From positions 62,001 through 126,000 of the forward strand of contig JANYGI010000084.1 in assembly GCA_025362495.1 (NCBI GenBank): a stretch of DNA of 64,000 nucleotides. Direction: 5' to 3'. This stretch comes from Byssovorax sp. GTDB lineage: Bacteria > Myxococcota_A > Polyangia > Polyangiales > Polyangiaceae. A program made the translations under genes and the position numbers. The notes under the pieces were generated by a model. The model was not told the DNA's origin, searched no databases, and saw only the letters and a list, made by a program, of their open reading frames with translations. Below, in pieces: positions 26,480-34,344 of the stretch; position 1 is the stretch's first letter; each line of letters opens with the position of its first letter.

Positions 26480-27331
26480 ATGTCGCTGCTTCAGCTCGTG
26501 GTGCTGGCCGTCGCGCAGGGGGCCGGCGAGGCGTTGCCGATCTCGGCTTCGGGGCACGCGGCCGTCGCTCGCCTGTGGCTCGGGCGGGGCGACGCGGGGC
26601 CGGCGATCGAAGCCGGAATGGCGCTCGCGACGGCGACGGCGCTGGGCGTCGCAGGCCGCCGTCGCCTCGCGGTCGCGCTCGGCGAAGGCGTGCGCGCCAT
26701 CGCTCGGCCCGGCCTTTTCCAGGTTTCCCCGGGGGCTCGCGACGCGGCCGTGCTGACGGTCGCCTCGGCGGCGAGCCTCGCCACGGCGCACCTCGTGGCG
26801 CCGCGAGTCGAGGGGCTGAGGAGCTCTCCACTGGCGATCGCGCTCGGCCTGATCGCCGCGGGCGTGGGCCTCGCGAGCACGATGTTCGCGCGGCGCGGGT
26901 GGCCGCGCGCCGCGCGATCGACCGGCGCAGCGGCCGCCGAGGCGCCCTCGCTGCCGCTCGCCGCGCTGGTGGGAGTGGCCCACGGGCTCGCGGTATTCCC
27001 CGGCGTTTCCCGCGTGGGAGCCGCGTTGACGGTGCTCCTCTGGCTCGGCGTGCGGGCCGACCGCGCCGTCGATCTCGCGCTCTTGATCACGGTGCCGTCG
27101 CTCCTGGTCGCGGCCGCGAGAGGCAGCGCGGGCGGGAGCGGGCCAGAGGCGTTCGAGCCCGGGGCCCTGGCGATCGGCGTGGTGATCGCGTTCCTCGCGG
27201 CGCGGATCGCGGCCTCGACGCTGAAGAGCCTGGTCGCGACCCGGCGCCTCCCGCTGCTCGCGCTGTGGATCATTCCCCTCGGTCTCGCGCTGCTGGCCTA
27301 CGCTCGCGCGCTGCCTGCCTCCGGTACGTAA
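26480..27331 (+). CDS. uppP: undecaprenyl-diphosphatase
   Basis: A 283-residue multi-pass membrane enzyme of the BacA/UppP family that dephosphorylates undecaprenyl pyrophosphate to recycle the lipid carrier for peptidoglycan and polysaccharide export. The catalytic signatures are recognisable but diverged: GAGEALPISASGH (family: E-LP-SSSGH) and FPGVSRVGAALT (family: PG-SRSG-T), keeping the Glu, His and Arg. About eight hydrophobic segments are present, and the middle loop is Ala/Arg-rich. It precedes mannose-1-phosphate guanylyltransferase by 19 bp, consistent with a cell-envelope unit. The substitutions leave some doubt about activity. Confidence 0.87.
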   Translation: MSLLQLVVLAVAQGAGEALPISASGHAAVARLWLGRGDAGPAIEAGMALATATALGVAGRRRLAVALGEGVRAIARPGLFQVSPGARDAAVLTVASAASLATAHLVAPRVEGLRSSPLAIALGLIAAGVGLASTMFARRGWPRAARSTGAAAAEAPSLPLAALVGVAHGLAVFPGVSRVGAALTVLLWLGVRADRAVDLALLITVPSLLVAAARGSAGGSGPEAFEPGALAIGVVIAFLAARIAASTLKSLVATRRLPLLALWIIPLGLALLAYARALPASGT

Positions 27332-27350
27332 CCCCTCACCCCCGACGACG

Positions 27351-28451
27351 ATGACCGACGCCCGACCCTCGATCCACGCCCTCATCCTCGCCGGCGGCGC
27401 CGGTACGCGGTTCTGGCCCGCGTCGCGATCGGCGCGGCCGAAGCAGCTCCTCCCGCTCGTCAGCGACGATCCGCTGATCCTCGAGACGGCGCGCCGCGTG
27501 CTCCCGCTCTGCGGCGGCTACGAGAACGTCCTCGTCGCGAGCGGGCGTCACCTCGTCGAGGCCACCGCGGCGATCTTGCCCGAGCTGCCGTTCCACAATC
27601 TCCTCGTCGAGCCGGTGCCGCGCAACACCGCGCCCGCGATCGGCTGGGCCGCGGCCCGCGTCGCGCGAACCGATCCCGACGCGGTGCTGATGGTGCTCCC
27701 GAGCGATCACCACATCGCCGACGTGCCCGGCTTCCAGGCGACACTCGAGCGCGCGGTGGCCTCGGCGCGCGCCGGCGCGATCACCACGATCGGGATCACG
27801 CCGACGCACCCAGAGACGGGCTACGGCTACATCGAGATGGGCGACGCGCACGCTGGCGGCGGCCTCACCGTGAAGCGCTTCGTCGAGAAGCCGCACCGCG
27901 CTCTGGCGGAGGAGTTTCTCGCGACGGGCCGCTACCTGTGGAACGGCGGAATGTTCTTCTTCCGCGCCCGCGACATGATGGATGCGATCCGCGCGCACCA
28001 GCCCGCGCTCGCCGCGGGCCTCGACGCGTTCGACCGCGCCGCGGCCGCCGGCGACGAGCTCACCGAGGTGCTCCGCACGTTCCCCACGCTGCCTTCGGTG
28101 AGCATCGACAAGGGCGTGATGGAGCACATGTCCACGCTCGCGGTCCTCCCCGGCGATTTCGGCTGGAGCGACATCGGGAGCTGGCAGAGCGCGTGGGAGC
28201 TCGCCGCGAAGGACAGCGTCGGCAACGCCTCGCCCGAGGGCGCGGTGTTCATCGACTCGAAGAACAACCAGGTCGTCGATCTGCGCAACGGCGGGCACGG
28301 CAAGCACCGCGTGATCGCCCTCGTCGGCGTCCACGATCTCGTCGTCGTCGAGACCGACGACGCGCTCTTGATCGTGCCGCGCGAGCGATCGCAGGACGTC
28401 AAAGAGATCGTCGACGCGCTCCGCAAGCGCGGCGATACGCACCTCGTTTGA
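27351..28451 (+). CDS. manC: mannose-1-phosphate guanylyltransferase
   Basis: A 366-residue nucleotidyltransferase making GDP-mannose from mannose-1-phosphate and GTP. The family signatures are clear: LILAGGAGTRFWPASR followed by KQ (residues 12-32), VEPVPRNTAPAIGWAA, PSDHHIAD, GYGYIEMG, FVEKP and WNGGMFFF. The protein stops where the nucleotidyltransferase domain ends, without the phosphomannose isomerase module of AlgA-type enzymes. It is probably cotranscribed with uppP and supplies sugar nucleotide for envelope glycans. Confidence 0.94.
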   Translation: MTDARPSIHALILAGGAGTRFWPASRSARPKQLLPLVSDDPLILETARRVLPLCGGYENVLVASGRHLVEATAAILPELPFHNLLVEPVPRNTAPAIGWAAARVARTDPDAVLMVLPSDHHIADVPGFQATLERAVASARAGAITTIGITPTHPETGYGYIEMGDAHAGGGLTVKRFVEKPHRALAEEFLATGRYLWNGGMFFFRARDMMDAIRAHQPALAAGLDAFDRAAAAGDELTEVLRTFPTLPSVSIDKGVMEHMSTLAVLPGDFGWSDIGSWQSAWELAAKDSVGNASPEGAVFIDSKNNQVVDLRNGGHGKHRVIALVGVHDLVVVETDDALLIVPRERSQDVKEIVDALRKRGDTHLV

Positions 28452-28465
28452 GCGGGCCGATCAGC

Positions 28466-28999
28466 TCATCGACGCCAGGTGTTCACCCAGTCGGGTCCAC
28501 CCGTCGCCCAGTCAATCAGCGCTGTGGTGAGAGGATTCTGGCTCCAGAGGATCTCGTGACGCACCGTCGTCGTCACCTCGGCGACGCTCGGCCCGCGCAG
28601 CGGAACGGGGTGCGGCGTCAGCTCCGGCTTCGTCTCTCGCACGATCGCGGCGAGCTCGCCGCGATCGAAGAAAGTGCCGTGCTGGGCGCAGAAATCGAGC
28701 CGCACGCCGCCGTGCTCGACGGGCTGGAGGGGCTGCTCGCAGATCGGACATTTCCCCTTGGCGTCGGCGAACGGCGACGCGACGTCGTGCTTCGCCGCGC
28801 TGCCGTCGACCAGGCGCGCGAGCCTCTCGGCGTCGAGATCGTAGTGTTGCAGGACGGCCACCGTCCCCGCGTTGTCGAGCCACAGGCCTCCACAGGCGCC
28901 GCACCCGAGCGCGTCGAGATGCCCGACTTTCCCTGCGAACAGCGCGGCGCCGCAGCGGGGGCACGGTGAAGCAGCGGCACCTGTCTCGCGATCCATCAT
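28466..28999 (-). CDS. zf-TFIIB-type zinc-ribbon protein
   Basis: A 177-residue protein with two zinc ribbons: CPRCG (13-17) paired with LGCGACGGLWLD, the hallmark of the zf-TFIIB family, and CPICEQPL paired with DFCAQHGTFFDRGEL (a Cys/His variant). Such proteins are widespread and functionally undefined. No membrane segment is seen. The start is the first of two tandem ATGs at 28999, preceded by TATCCT. It converges with manC across 14 bp. Confidence 0.85.
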   Translation of the reverse strand: MMDRETGAAASPCPRCGAALFAGKVGHLDALGCGACGGLWLDNAGTVAVLQHYDLDAERLARLVDGSAAKHDVASPFADAKGKCPICEQPLQPVEHGGVRLDFCAQHGTFFDRGELAAIVRETKPELTPHPVPLRGPSVAEVTTTVRHEILWSQNPLTTALIDWATGGPDWVNTWRR

Positions 29000-29005
29000 C
29001 GCGCG

Positions 29006-29011
29006 AGGATA
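29006..29011 (-). promoter_or_regulatory. putative -10 element TATCCT, leaderless start of zinc-ribbon gene
   Basis: On the minus strand TATCCT is 6 nt before ATG 28999. Confidence 0.45.
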
Positions 29012-29088
29012 GCCGATATGCCGGGAGCGGAGCCATGATTCAGCGAGGCGCGGAGCGCTGCTGCGACGGTGATCAACCGGCGCGAGTG

Positions 29089-29094
29089 TAGTAT
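29089..29094 (+). promoter_or_regulatory. putative -10 element TAGTAT, leaderless start of TonB receptor
   Basis: TAGTAT is 8 nt before GTG 29103; the intervening CGAAGAGC has no strong ribosome-binding site. Confidence 0.45.
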
Positions 29095-29102
29095 CGAAGA
29101 GC

Positions 29103-31055
29103 GTGATCTCGCGCGCCGACCGTGGACCGACGAGGGCGGCGGCCGCGGTTCTCGCCGTCGTCGCGAGCCTCCACGCGCGCGGCGCCGCAGCGCAGCCCGC
29201 GCCTGCGCCGGCGCCGATCGAGGTCACCGTCACCGGCGACCCGGCGCCTCCTGGCGGCGTCGATCTCGGGCGCCGCGACGTCCGTGAAATGCCGGGGGTC
29301 CTCGACGATCCTTACCGCGCGATCGAGGTGCAACCGGGGGTCTCGTCGGCGGCGAGCGGCGTCCCGTACTACTTCATCCGCGGCGCTCCGCCCGGCAACA
29401 TCGGGTACTTCTTCGACGGCGTCGACGTGCCGCTCCTGTTCCACGCGGGCGGCGGCCCGAGCGTGATCCCGGCCGCGATGATCAAGCGCGTCGAGTTCTT
29501 CCCGGGCCCCTACCCCGCGAGCTTCGGGCGCTTCGCCGGGGCCGTCGTCGACGCCGAGAGCACCGCGCCCGCGAGCGCCTGGCGCGGCGTCTTCAGCCTC
29601 CGCGCGACGGACATCGGCGGCTTCGTCGAAGGGCCCGTGAGCGACGACGTCAGCGTGCTCGTCGGCGGTCGCTACTCGGCCGGCGCGGCGCTGCTCTCGG
29701 CGCTCGTGCCGCTCGTGAGCCTCGAATACGGCGACTACCAGGCGCGCGCGACGTGGCGCATCTCGCCGGGCGAGAAGCTCAGCCTCCTCGTGTTCGGCGC
29801 GCGCGACTACCTGGCCATCGCGACCGACGGCAAGCCGAAGGACAAAGAGGTCCTGCTCGACAGCGATTTTCATCGCGTCGATCTCCGCTACGAGCGCGAG
29901 TCCGCGCGCGGCGACACGCTCACCACCGGCGTCACGCTCGGCCTCGATCAGTCACGCAACCTCGGCGTGCAGAGCGCGCGCGACTTCAAGATCGCCGGCC
30001 GCGCCATCGCGCTCCATCACGTCGGCGAGAGCGGCGCCGTCGTGCGCGGCGGGCTCGACGTCACGGTCGATCGCTACCTCGTCGTGCCCGAGCCGAACGT
30101 CTTCCCGAGCGCCGACGCCAGCGCGACGAAGACCCAGCTCGAGGACGCCTACCGCGTGCTCTTCCCGAGCCGCGTCGACGTCGCGCTCGGCGCGTGGGCC
30201 GAGGCGGCGATCCCGCTCGGCGAGACGTCGACGATCACGCCGGGGCTGCGCCTGGATCACTACACGTCGCTCGGCAACCACGCCCTCGCCGTCGATCCGC
30301 GGCTGATCGGTCGCTTCGGCGTCGGCGAGCACCTGCGCCTCGTGCCCGCCGTCGCCGTCGCCTCGCAGCTCCCCGGGTTCGCGCCGCTCCCCGCGCTCCA
30401 CATCGGCGGCATCCCGGGCGGCCTCCAGCGCAGCCTGCAAACGAGCTTCGGCGCCGAGGTGAAGGCCGGCCCGGTCGAGGGCACCGCCACGGTGTTTCAT
30501 CACGCGATCTGGAACCTCAACGATCCCGTCGGCACCGAGCGCGGCGGCGGCTTCGGCCCCGATCGCTTTCTCACCCGCAGCCTCGGCAACACCTACGGCC
30601 TCGAGCTCGGCGCGCGCGGGGCCCTGCGCCGCGACATGTTCTTCGTCCTCGCGTACACCCTCTCTCGCGCCACCCGCGAGCGCGACGGGCGAGTCGTCCC
30701 CTCCGCCTACGATCGCACCCACGTCATCCAGGCCGCGCTGCTCTTCGATCTCGGCAAGGGCGTCCGCGCCGGCTTCCGCCACGTGTTCTACAGCGGCTTC
30801 CCCGCCGACGAGGTCGCCCCCGGCCACCTCCCGAGCGAGCACCCCGACCGCACCAGGCCCTTCTACCGCCTCGACGTCCGCGTCTCGAAGCGCTGGAAGG
30901 TCGGCAAGAGAGGCTATCTCGAGCTCGCTCTGGATCTCCAGAATGCCACGCTGAGCAAGGAGGTATTCGACGTCTCCTGCACCGACAATGGCTGTACGCC
31001 GAGGGCCATCGGGCCGCTGACGATTCCGAGTCTCACGCTGGAAGCGGGGTTCTGA
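29103..31055 (+). CDS. TonB-dependent receptor
   Basis: A 650-residue outer-membrane receptor: signal peptide ending near GAAAQP, a short extension, then plug (RREMPGVLDDPYRAIEVQPGV-like block, YYFIRGAPPGN, PGPYPASFGRFAGAVV) and barrel ending in GGF or EAGF. The plug is closely similar to that of the receptor at 555, but this copy lacks the TonB C-terminal-like domain. Near the end, a disulfide-capable segment (SCTDNGC) precedes the last strands. No lipoprotein partner follows; the next gene converges. GTG 29103 is supported by the signal peptide and the -10 element. Confidence 0.9.
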   Translation: MISRADRGPTRAAAAVLAVVASLHARGAAAQPAPAPAPIEVTVTGDPAPPGGVDLGRRDVREMPGVLDDPYRAIEVQPGVSSAASGVPYYFIRGAPPGNIGYFFDGVDVPLLFHAGGGPSVIPAAMIKRVEFFPGPYPASFGRFAGAVVDAESTAPASAWRGVFSLRATDIGGFVEGPVSDDVSVLVGGRYSAGAALLSALVPLVSLEYGDYQARATWRISPGEKLSLLVFGARDYLAIATDGKPKDKEVLLDSDFHRVDLRYERESARGDTLTTGVTLGLDQSRNLGVQSARDFKIAGRAIALHHVGESGAVVRGGLDVTVDRYLVVPEPNVFPSADASATKTQLEDAYRVLFPSRVDVALGAWAEAAIPLGETSTITPGLRLDHYTSLGNHALAVDPRLIGRFGVGEHLRLVPAVAVASQLPGFAPLPALHIGGIPGGLQRSLQTSFGAEVKAGPVEGTATVFHHAIWNLNDPVGTERGGGFGPDRFLTRSLGNTYGLELGARGALRRDMFFVLAYTLSRATRERDGRVVPSAYDRTHVIQAALLFDLGKGVRAGFRHVFYSGFPADEVAPGHLPSEHPDRTRPFYRLDVRVSKRWKVGKRGYLELALDLQNATLSKEVFDVSCTDNGCTPRAIGPLTIPSLTLEAGF

Positions 31056-31058
31056 CGA

Positions 31059-31193
31059 TCAGGGGCGCTCGCGCTTCAGGCGCGCCATCTCGGCCAGCGC
31101 CTCGGCGAGCTGGCGGCTCTTTTCGTCGAGGGCCCGCTCCGCTTCCTCGGCTCTGCGCTCTGCTTCGTTTAGCCAGTGGCGAGCGCTCTCCGT
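31059..31193 (-). pseudogene. coiled-coil tail of Uma2 protein separated by an in-frame amber
   Basis: Directly after the TAG stop of the Uma2 gene, the same frame continues for 44 codons to TGA at 31061-31059. It reads a heptad-rich, charged helix (RHWLNEAERRAEEAERALDEKSRQLAEALAEMARLK, given in parts), the kind of tail many Uma2 proteins carry. Extending to this TGA would put the Uma2 end 3 bp from the convergent receptor stop, matching the tight packing elsewhere. A nonsense mutation, read-through or a sequencing error could explain it. Confidence 0.65.
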
Positions 31194-31763
31194 CTATGCG
31201 AGCGGATCCGCGTACACCTCGTCGACCGCCAGCTCGCAAGCGATCGACGTGAGCTTAACGCGCTCCGTCGCCCCCGCCTCGTGGAGTGACCATATCCCGT
31301 CGTCTCCCCGCCGGAAGACCTCGATTCGAGGCTCGCGCTGCGACACCAGCACATACTCTTTCAGCGATGGAACGCGCCTGTAATGCGCGAACTTCTCGCC
31401 ACGATCGTAAGCCTCAGTGCTGTCGGAGAGAACCTCCACCAGCAGAATCGGATTGATGACGGTGTTCGCGTCCTCCGGATCGCGCTCCAGCTTGCCGCAG
31501 ACGACGCTGAGGTCGGGGTAGGTGGCGAGCCCTGTCGCGAGAACGCGCACGAGCACATCGGAGGAGAACGCCGAGCAAGGACGGCCACGCAGCTGAGCGC
31601 CGAGCGTGATCATCACGCTGGACGCCAGCCGCCCGTGCTCGATCGTCCCGCCTGCCATCGCGAAGATCTCGCCGTTGACGAGCTCGTGCTTGGTGTCGCT
31701 CGCGCGCTCCCGCTCGACATACTCGGCGAACGTGAAGGTGGTTTTGTGAGCAGGTTCGTTCAT
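31194..31763 (-). CDS. Uma2-family (DUF820) putative endonuclease
   Basis: A 189-residue protein of the PD-(D/E)XK-fold Uma2 family. Typical blocks: FTFAEYVERER, KHELVNGEIFAMAGGT, HGRLASSVMITLGAQL, the acidic YPDLSVVCG with Asp, and ILLVEVLSDSTE with Glu, giving a D-ExV pattern for metal binding. Family members are numerous in cyanobacteria and Polyangia, often in mobile or duplicated copies; a nuclease role is predicted, not shown. It has a purine-rich site (GGAG) about 10 nt before ATG 31763. It appears prematurely ended by TAG before its coiled-coil tail. Confidence 0.87.
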   Translation of the reverse strand: MNEPAHKTTFTFAEYVERERASDTKHELVNGEIFAMAGGTIEHGRLASSVMITLGAQLRGRPCSAFSSDVLVRVLATGLATYPDLSVVCGKLERDPEDANTVINPILLVEVLSDSTEAYDRGEKFAHYRRVPSLKEYVLVSQREPRIEVFRRGDDGIWSLHEAGATERVKLTSIACELAVDEVYADPLA

Positions 31764-31920
31764 GGCGCGTCTCCGCGCCGGAGTATCGCACGGCGCCCTG
31801 GATCGAGGGCGCGGACCGCGCGCTACCTGCGAGCTCTTCCCGCGGCCCAGGCGAGTCGGGGGTGCCTGCCAGCACATCGGGGAGCGGGGATATCGCGCTC
31901 CTCGCTGCTCTCCCCGCGAG

Positions 31921-31926
31921 TAAGCT
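31921..31926 (+). promoter_or_regulatory. putative -10 element TAAGCT, leaderless start of AlkB-like gene
   Basis: TAAGCT is 6 nt before ATG 31933. Confidence 0.42.
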
Positions 31927-31932
31927 CCGCGC

Positions 31933-32550
31933 ATGCCACTGCCGCCGTTCACCCCGCCGGCCCTCGCGCGCCTCGCGATCGAGGACGGCGCGCTCCTCCA
32001 CCACGAGCGCTGGCTCCCGCCCGAGGTCGCCTCTGCCGCGTTCACCGAGCTCCGCGCTGCAACCCCGTGGCGCGCCGAGCAGATCCGGATCGCCGGTCGC
32101 CTCATCCCCGTGCCGCGCCGGACTGCCTGGTACGGTGATCCCGGCGCAACCTACGTCTATTCGGGCCTCCGGAACGAGCCTTTGCCCTGGACACCGCTGC
32201 TGACCGAGCTCCGCGACGCCGTGATCGCGGCCGCGGGGGCGCCTTTCAACTCGGTGTTAATCAACCACTATCGCGACGGGCGAGACTCGATGGGATGGCA
32301 CGCCGACGACGAGCCCGAGCTCGGCCGAGATCCGGTGATTGCCTCTCTCTCGCTGGGGGCGCCGCGGCGCTTCGTCCTGCGCCACGCGACGCAGAGAGGG
32401 CGCTCGATGGCGTTCCTCCTCGGCGACGGCGCCCTCCTCGTGATGGCGGGCGCGACACAGCACCACTATCGACACGCGGTGCCGAAGACCGCCGAGGCGG
32501 GCGAGCGGATCAACCTCACGTTTCGACAGGTGCTCGCGCCGAGGCGCTGA
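31933..32550 (+). CDS. AlkB-like 2-oxoglutarate/Fe(II) dioxygenase
   Basis: A 205-residue protein spanning the ALKBH2/3-like fold that repairs alkylated DNA or RNA bases by oxidative demethylation. Iron ligands are His123 and Asp125 (WHADDEPELG) and His181 (YRHAVPK); the 2-oxoglutarate-binding arginines are in RINLTFR (192-198). The nucleotide-recognition lid NHYRDGRDSMGWH is conserved. It is a single-gene unit, and its stop is 7 bp from a convergent gene. No ada or other alkylation-response gene adjoins. Confidence 0.93.
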   Translation: MPLPPFTPPALARLAIEDGALLHHERWLPPEVASAAFTELRAATPWRAEQIRIAGRLIPVPRRTAWYGDPGATYVYSGLRNEPLPWTPLLTELRDAVIAAAGAPFNSVLINHYRDGRDSMGWHADDEPELGRDPVIASLSLGAPRRFVLRHATQRGRSMAFLLGDGALLVMAGATQHHYRHAVPKTAEAGERINLTFRQVLAPRR

Positions 32551-32557
32551 GCAGCGA

Positions 32558-34195
32558 TTACCCGCCGTGACCGGGCCCGAGGATCATCTTCATCTTGGCC
32601 TTGGCGTCGAACCCCTCGACGTGCGGCGGATGGTGACACCCGGAGACGCAGCTCTCCGGCTTCGGGCTGGTGATGAGAAGAGCCTTGTTCTTCGGATCCT
32701 TCACGTGGAGCGATCCGGGCCCATGGCACTCTTCGCACTGCACGTTCTGGAGCTTGTCGTTGAATGTCACCGTCGAGCCGCCGGGCTTGCCGTAGCCGGT
32801 GACATGGCAGCTCACGCAGTCGAGGTTGAACTCCTTGAAGTCCTTCTGAAGCGTGGGATATGCCGTCGCGTGGGCCGTCTTGTCCCACACCTTGCGGGCG
32901 TCGTCGTGGCACTCGGTGCAGCGCTCGACGCCGACGTAGCTCGGCTGTCCCGCCTCGGCGGGCTCGGGCTTGCGATCCTTGAAGGCATCCTTGTTGTAGT
33001 CGTTGACGCGCTTGTAATAGCTCACGAGGCCGTCCATCACGGCCTTGTCGCTGCCGAGGCCGTCGCGGATCTCGACGCTGCTGACGTGGAAGTAGCTCCC
33101 CTCCACCGGCGTCACCTCGGCCTCGAGCTTGGCCTTCTCGCCGCGGAGCTTCTCGAGATCGGCCTTGCGCGCGGCGACGTCCTCCGGCTTGACCGATTTA
33201 TCGTTGGCCCACGAGTTGATGCGCGCTTCCAGATCGCGAATGCGCCCCGCGATCCCCAGCACCGCCTCGGCCCGGGAGACGCCGCCCGCGTCGGCGAACA
33301 CCAGCGGAGCGCCCTCCTTGCGCGGCTGCACGAAGAGATCGATCACGCCCACCGTCTGGAGGTGATTGGCGGCCTCGACGACCAGCGTATTGCCCGCGAG
33401 CACAGGAGCCTTGGCGAGATCGTTGCCGTCGCCGATCTCGATCGGCTTGCCCACCACGAGCACGTTGAGCTCGGGCACGTTGTCGGCGAGCCGGAGCGCC
33501 TCGCCCCGGGGCAGCGCGGCGAGGCCTATCAAGATCTCGGCGCCCTGCTTCTTCACCTCGGCGATACCGGCCTTCATCGCCGCGAGCGCCTCCGACGCGC
33601 GCACGCCGTCGGGGTACGTCCCCTGGCGATCCTTCGGATCGGCGACGCCGACGACGCCGACCTTCAGGCCGCCGATCTCGCGCACGAACGTGCCTGTCGT
33701 CGAGCCCTTGCCGTCGACCACGTTGCCCGCGAGCAGCTTCGCCGCCGCGGCGTCACGGCAGCTATCGAGGGTGTCGGTCCCGCCCGCCCAGTCGTTCACG
33801 CCGGGCGCCCAGGCGGCGAGGCCCATCTGCTTGGCGGCGTGCGCCAGCGCCTCGGCCTTCCAGATGTCTTGCTTGGCGCTGTCGGGCTTGAGCTTCGGCT
33901 CCAGGAAGAGCATTGGCCCCGCGCCGAGGAACAGGGTGTTCTGCGCGGCGTCTTTCTGGCTCGTCAGGTACGAGGCGAGGTGCTGCACGCCGCCGAGCTG
34001 ATCCTTGCTGCACCCGCACGGCTCGAGCGCGCCGGCGATGGTGCTCGTCACGTAGAGCCGCAGCGTGGGCTTCGACGAGGCGGCGCCCGTCGTCCCGGTC
34101 GTCGCGGGCGGGGTGTGGCACCCTTCGCAGGCGGCGACGCCACCGGCAGCGAGGATCGCAAACGCGAGAGCAGTCCACGGAATGGCGCGACGCAT
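32558..34195 (-). CDS. multihaem cytochrome c lipoprotein with 5'-nucleotidase-like domain
   Basis: A 545-residue lipoprotein. Residues 35-300 resemble the UshA/5'-nucleotidase metallophosphatase fold of the variety carrying EPCGCSKDQLGG, but the usual metal-binding Asp/His blocks are replaced (VTSTIAG, GVNDWAGG), so it is probably not catalytic. A helical segment (about 330-370) leads to a C-terminal cytochrome c554-like region with CTECH, CVSCH and CEECH haem sites plus CVSGCH. A further CEGCH lies at 23-27, and its first Cys is also the lipobox Cys (VAAC). It may pass electrons at the outer membrane. Gene maturation needs cytochrome c biogenesis genes elsewhere. Confidence 0.85.
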   Translation of the reverse strand: MRRAIPWTALAFAILAAGGVAACEGCHTPPATTGTTGAASSKPTLRLYVTSTIAGALEPCGCSKDQLGGVQHLASYLTSQKDAAQNTLFLGAGPMLFLEPKLKPDSAKQDIWKAEALAHAAKQMGLAAWAPGVNDWAGGTDTLDSCRDAAAAKLLAGNVVDGKGSTTGTFVREIGGLKVGVVGVADPKDRQGTYPDGVRASEALAAMKAGIAEVKKQGAEILIGLAALPRGEALRLADNVPELNVLVVGKPIEIGDGNDLAKAPVLAGNTLVVEAANHLQTVGVIDLFVQPRKEGAPLVFADAGGVSRAEAVLGIAGRIRDLEARINSWANDKSVKPEDVAARKADLEKLRGEKAKLEAEVTPVEGSYFHVSSVEIRDGLGSDKAVMDGLVSYYKRVNDYNKDAFKDRKPEPAEAGQPSYVGVERCTECHDDARKVWDKTAHATAYPTLQKDFKEFNLDCVSCHVTGYGKPGGSTVTFNDKLQNVQCEECHGPGSLHVKDPKNKALLITSPKPESCVSGCHHPPHVEGFDAKAKMKMILGPGHGG

Positions 34196-34344
34196 AGGCC
34201 GCGGGTTCTAGCACACGTCGAGAGCCTGGTGCTTTTCGCCGATGCGGGCGCGCCGCCGGCGTTGTCGTCGTCGTCGCCGTACGTGCGTACGGCTCCTTCT
34301 CCGCCTTGGCGGCACACCCACCTCGACGAAAATCACCGACGGCT

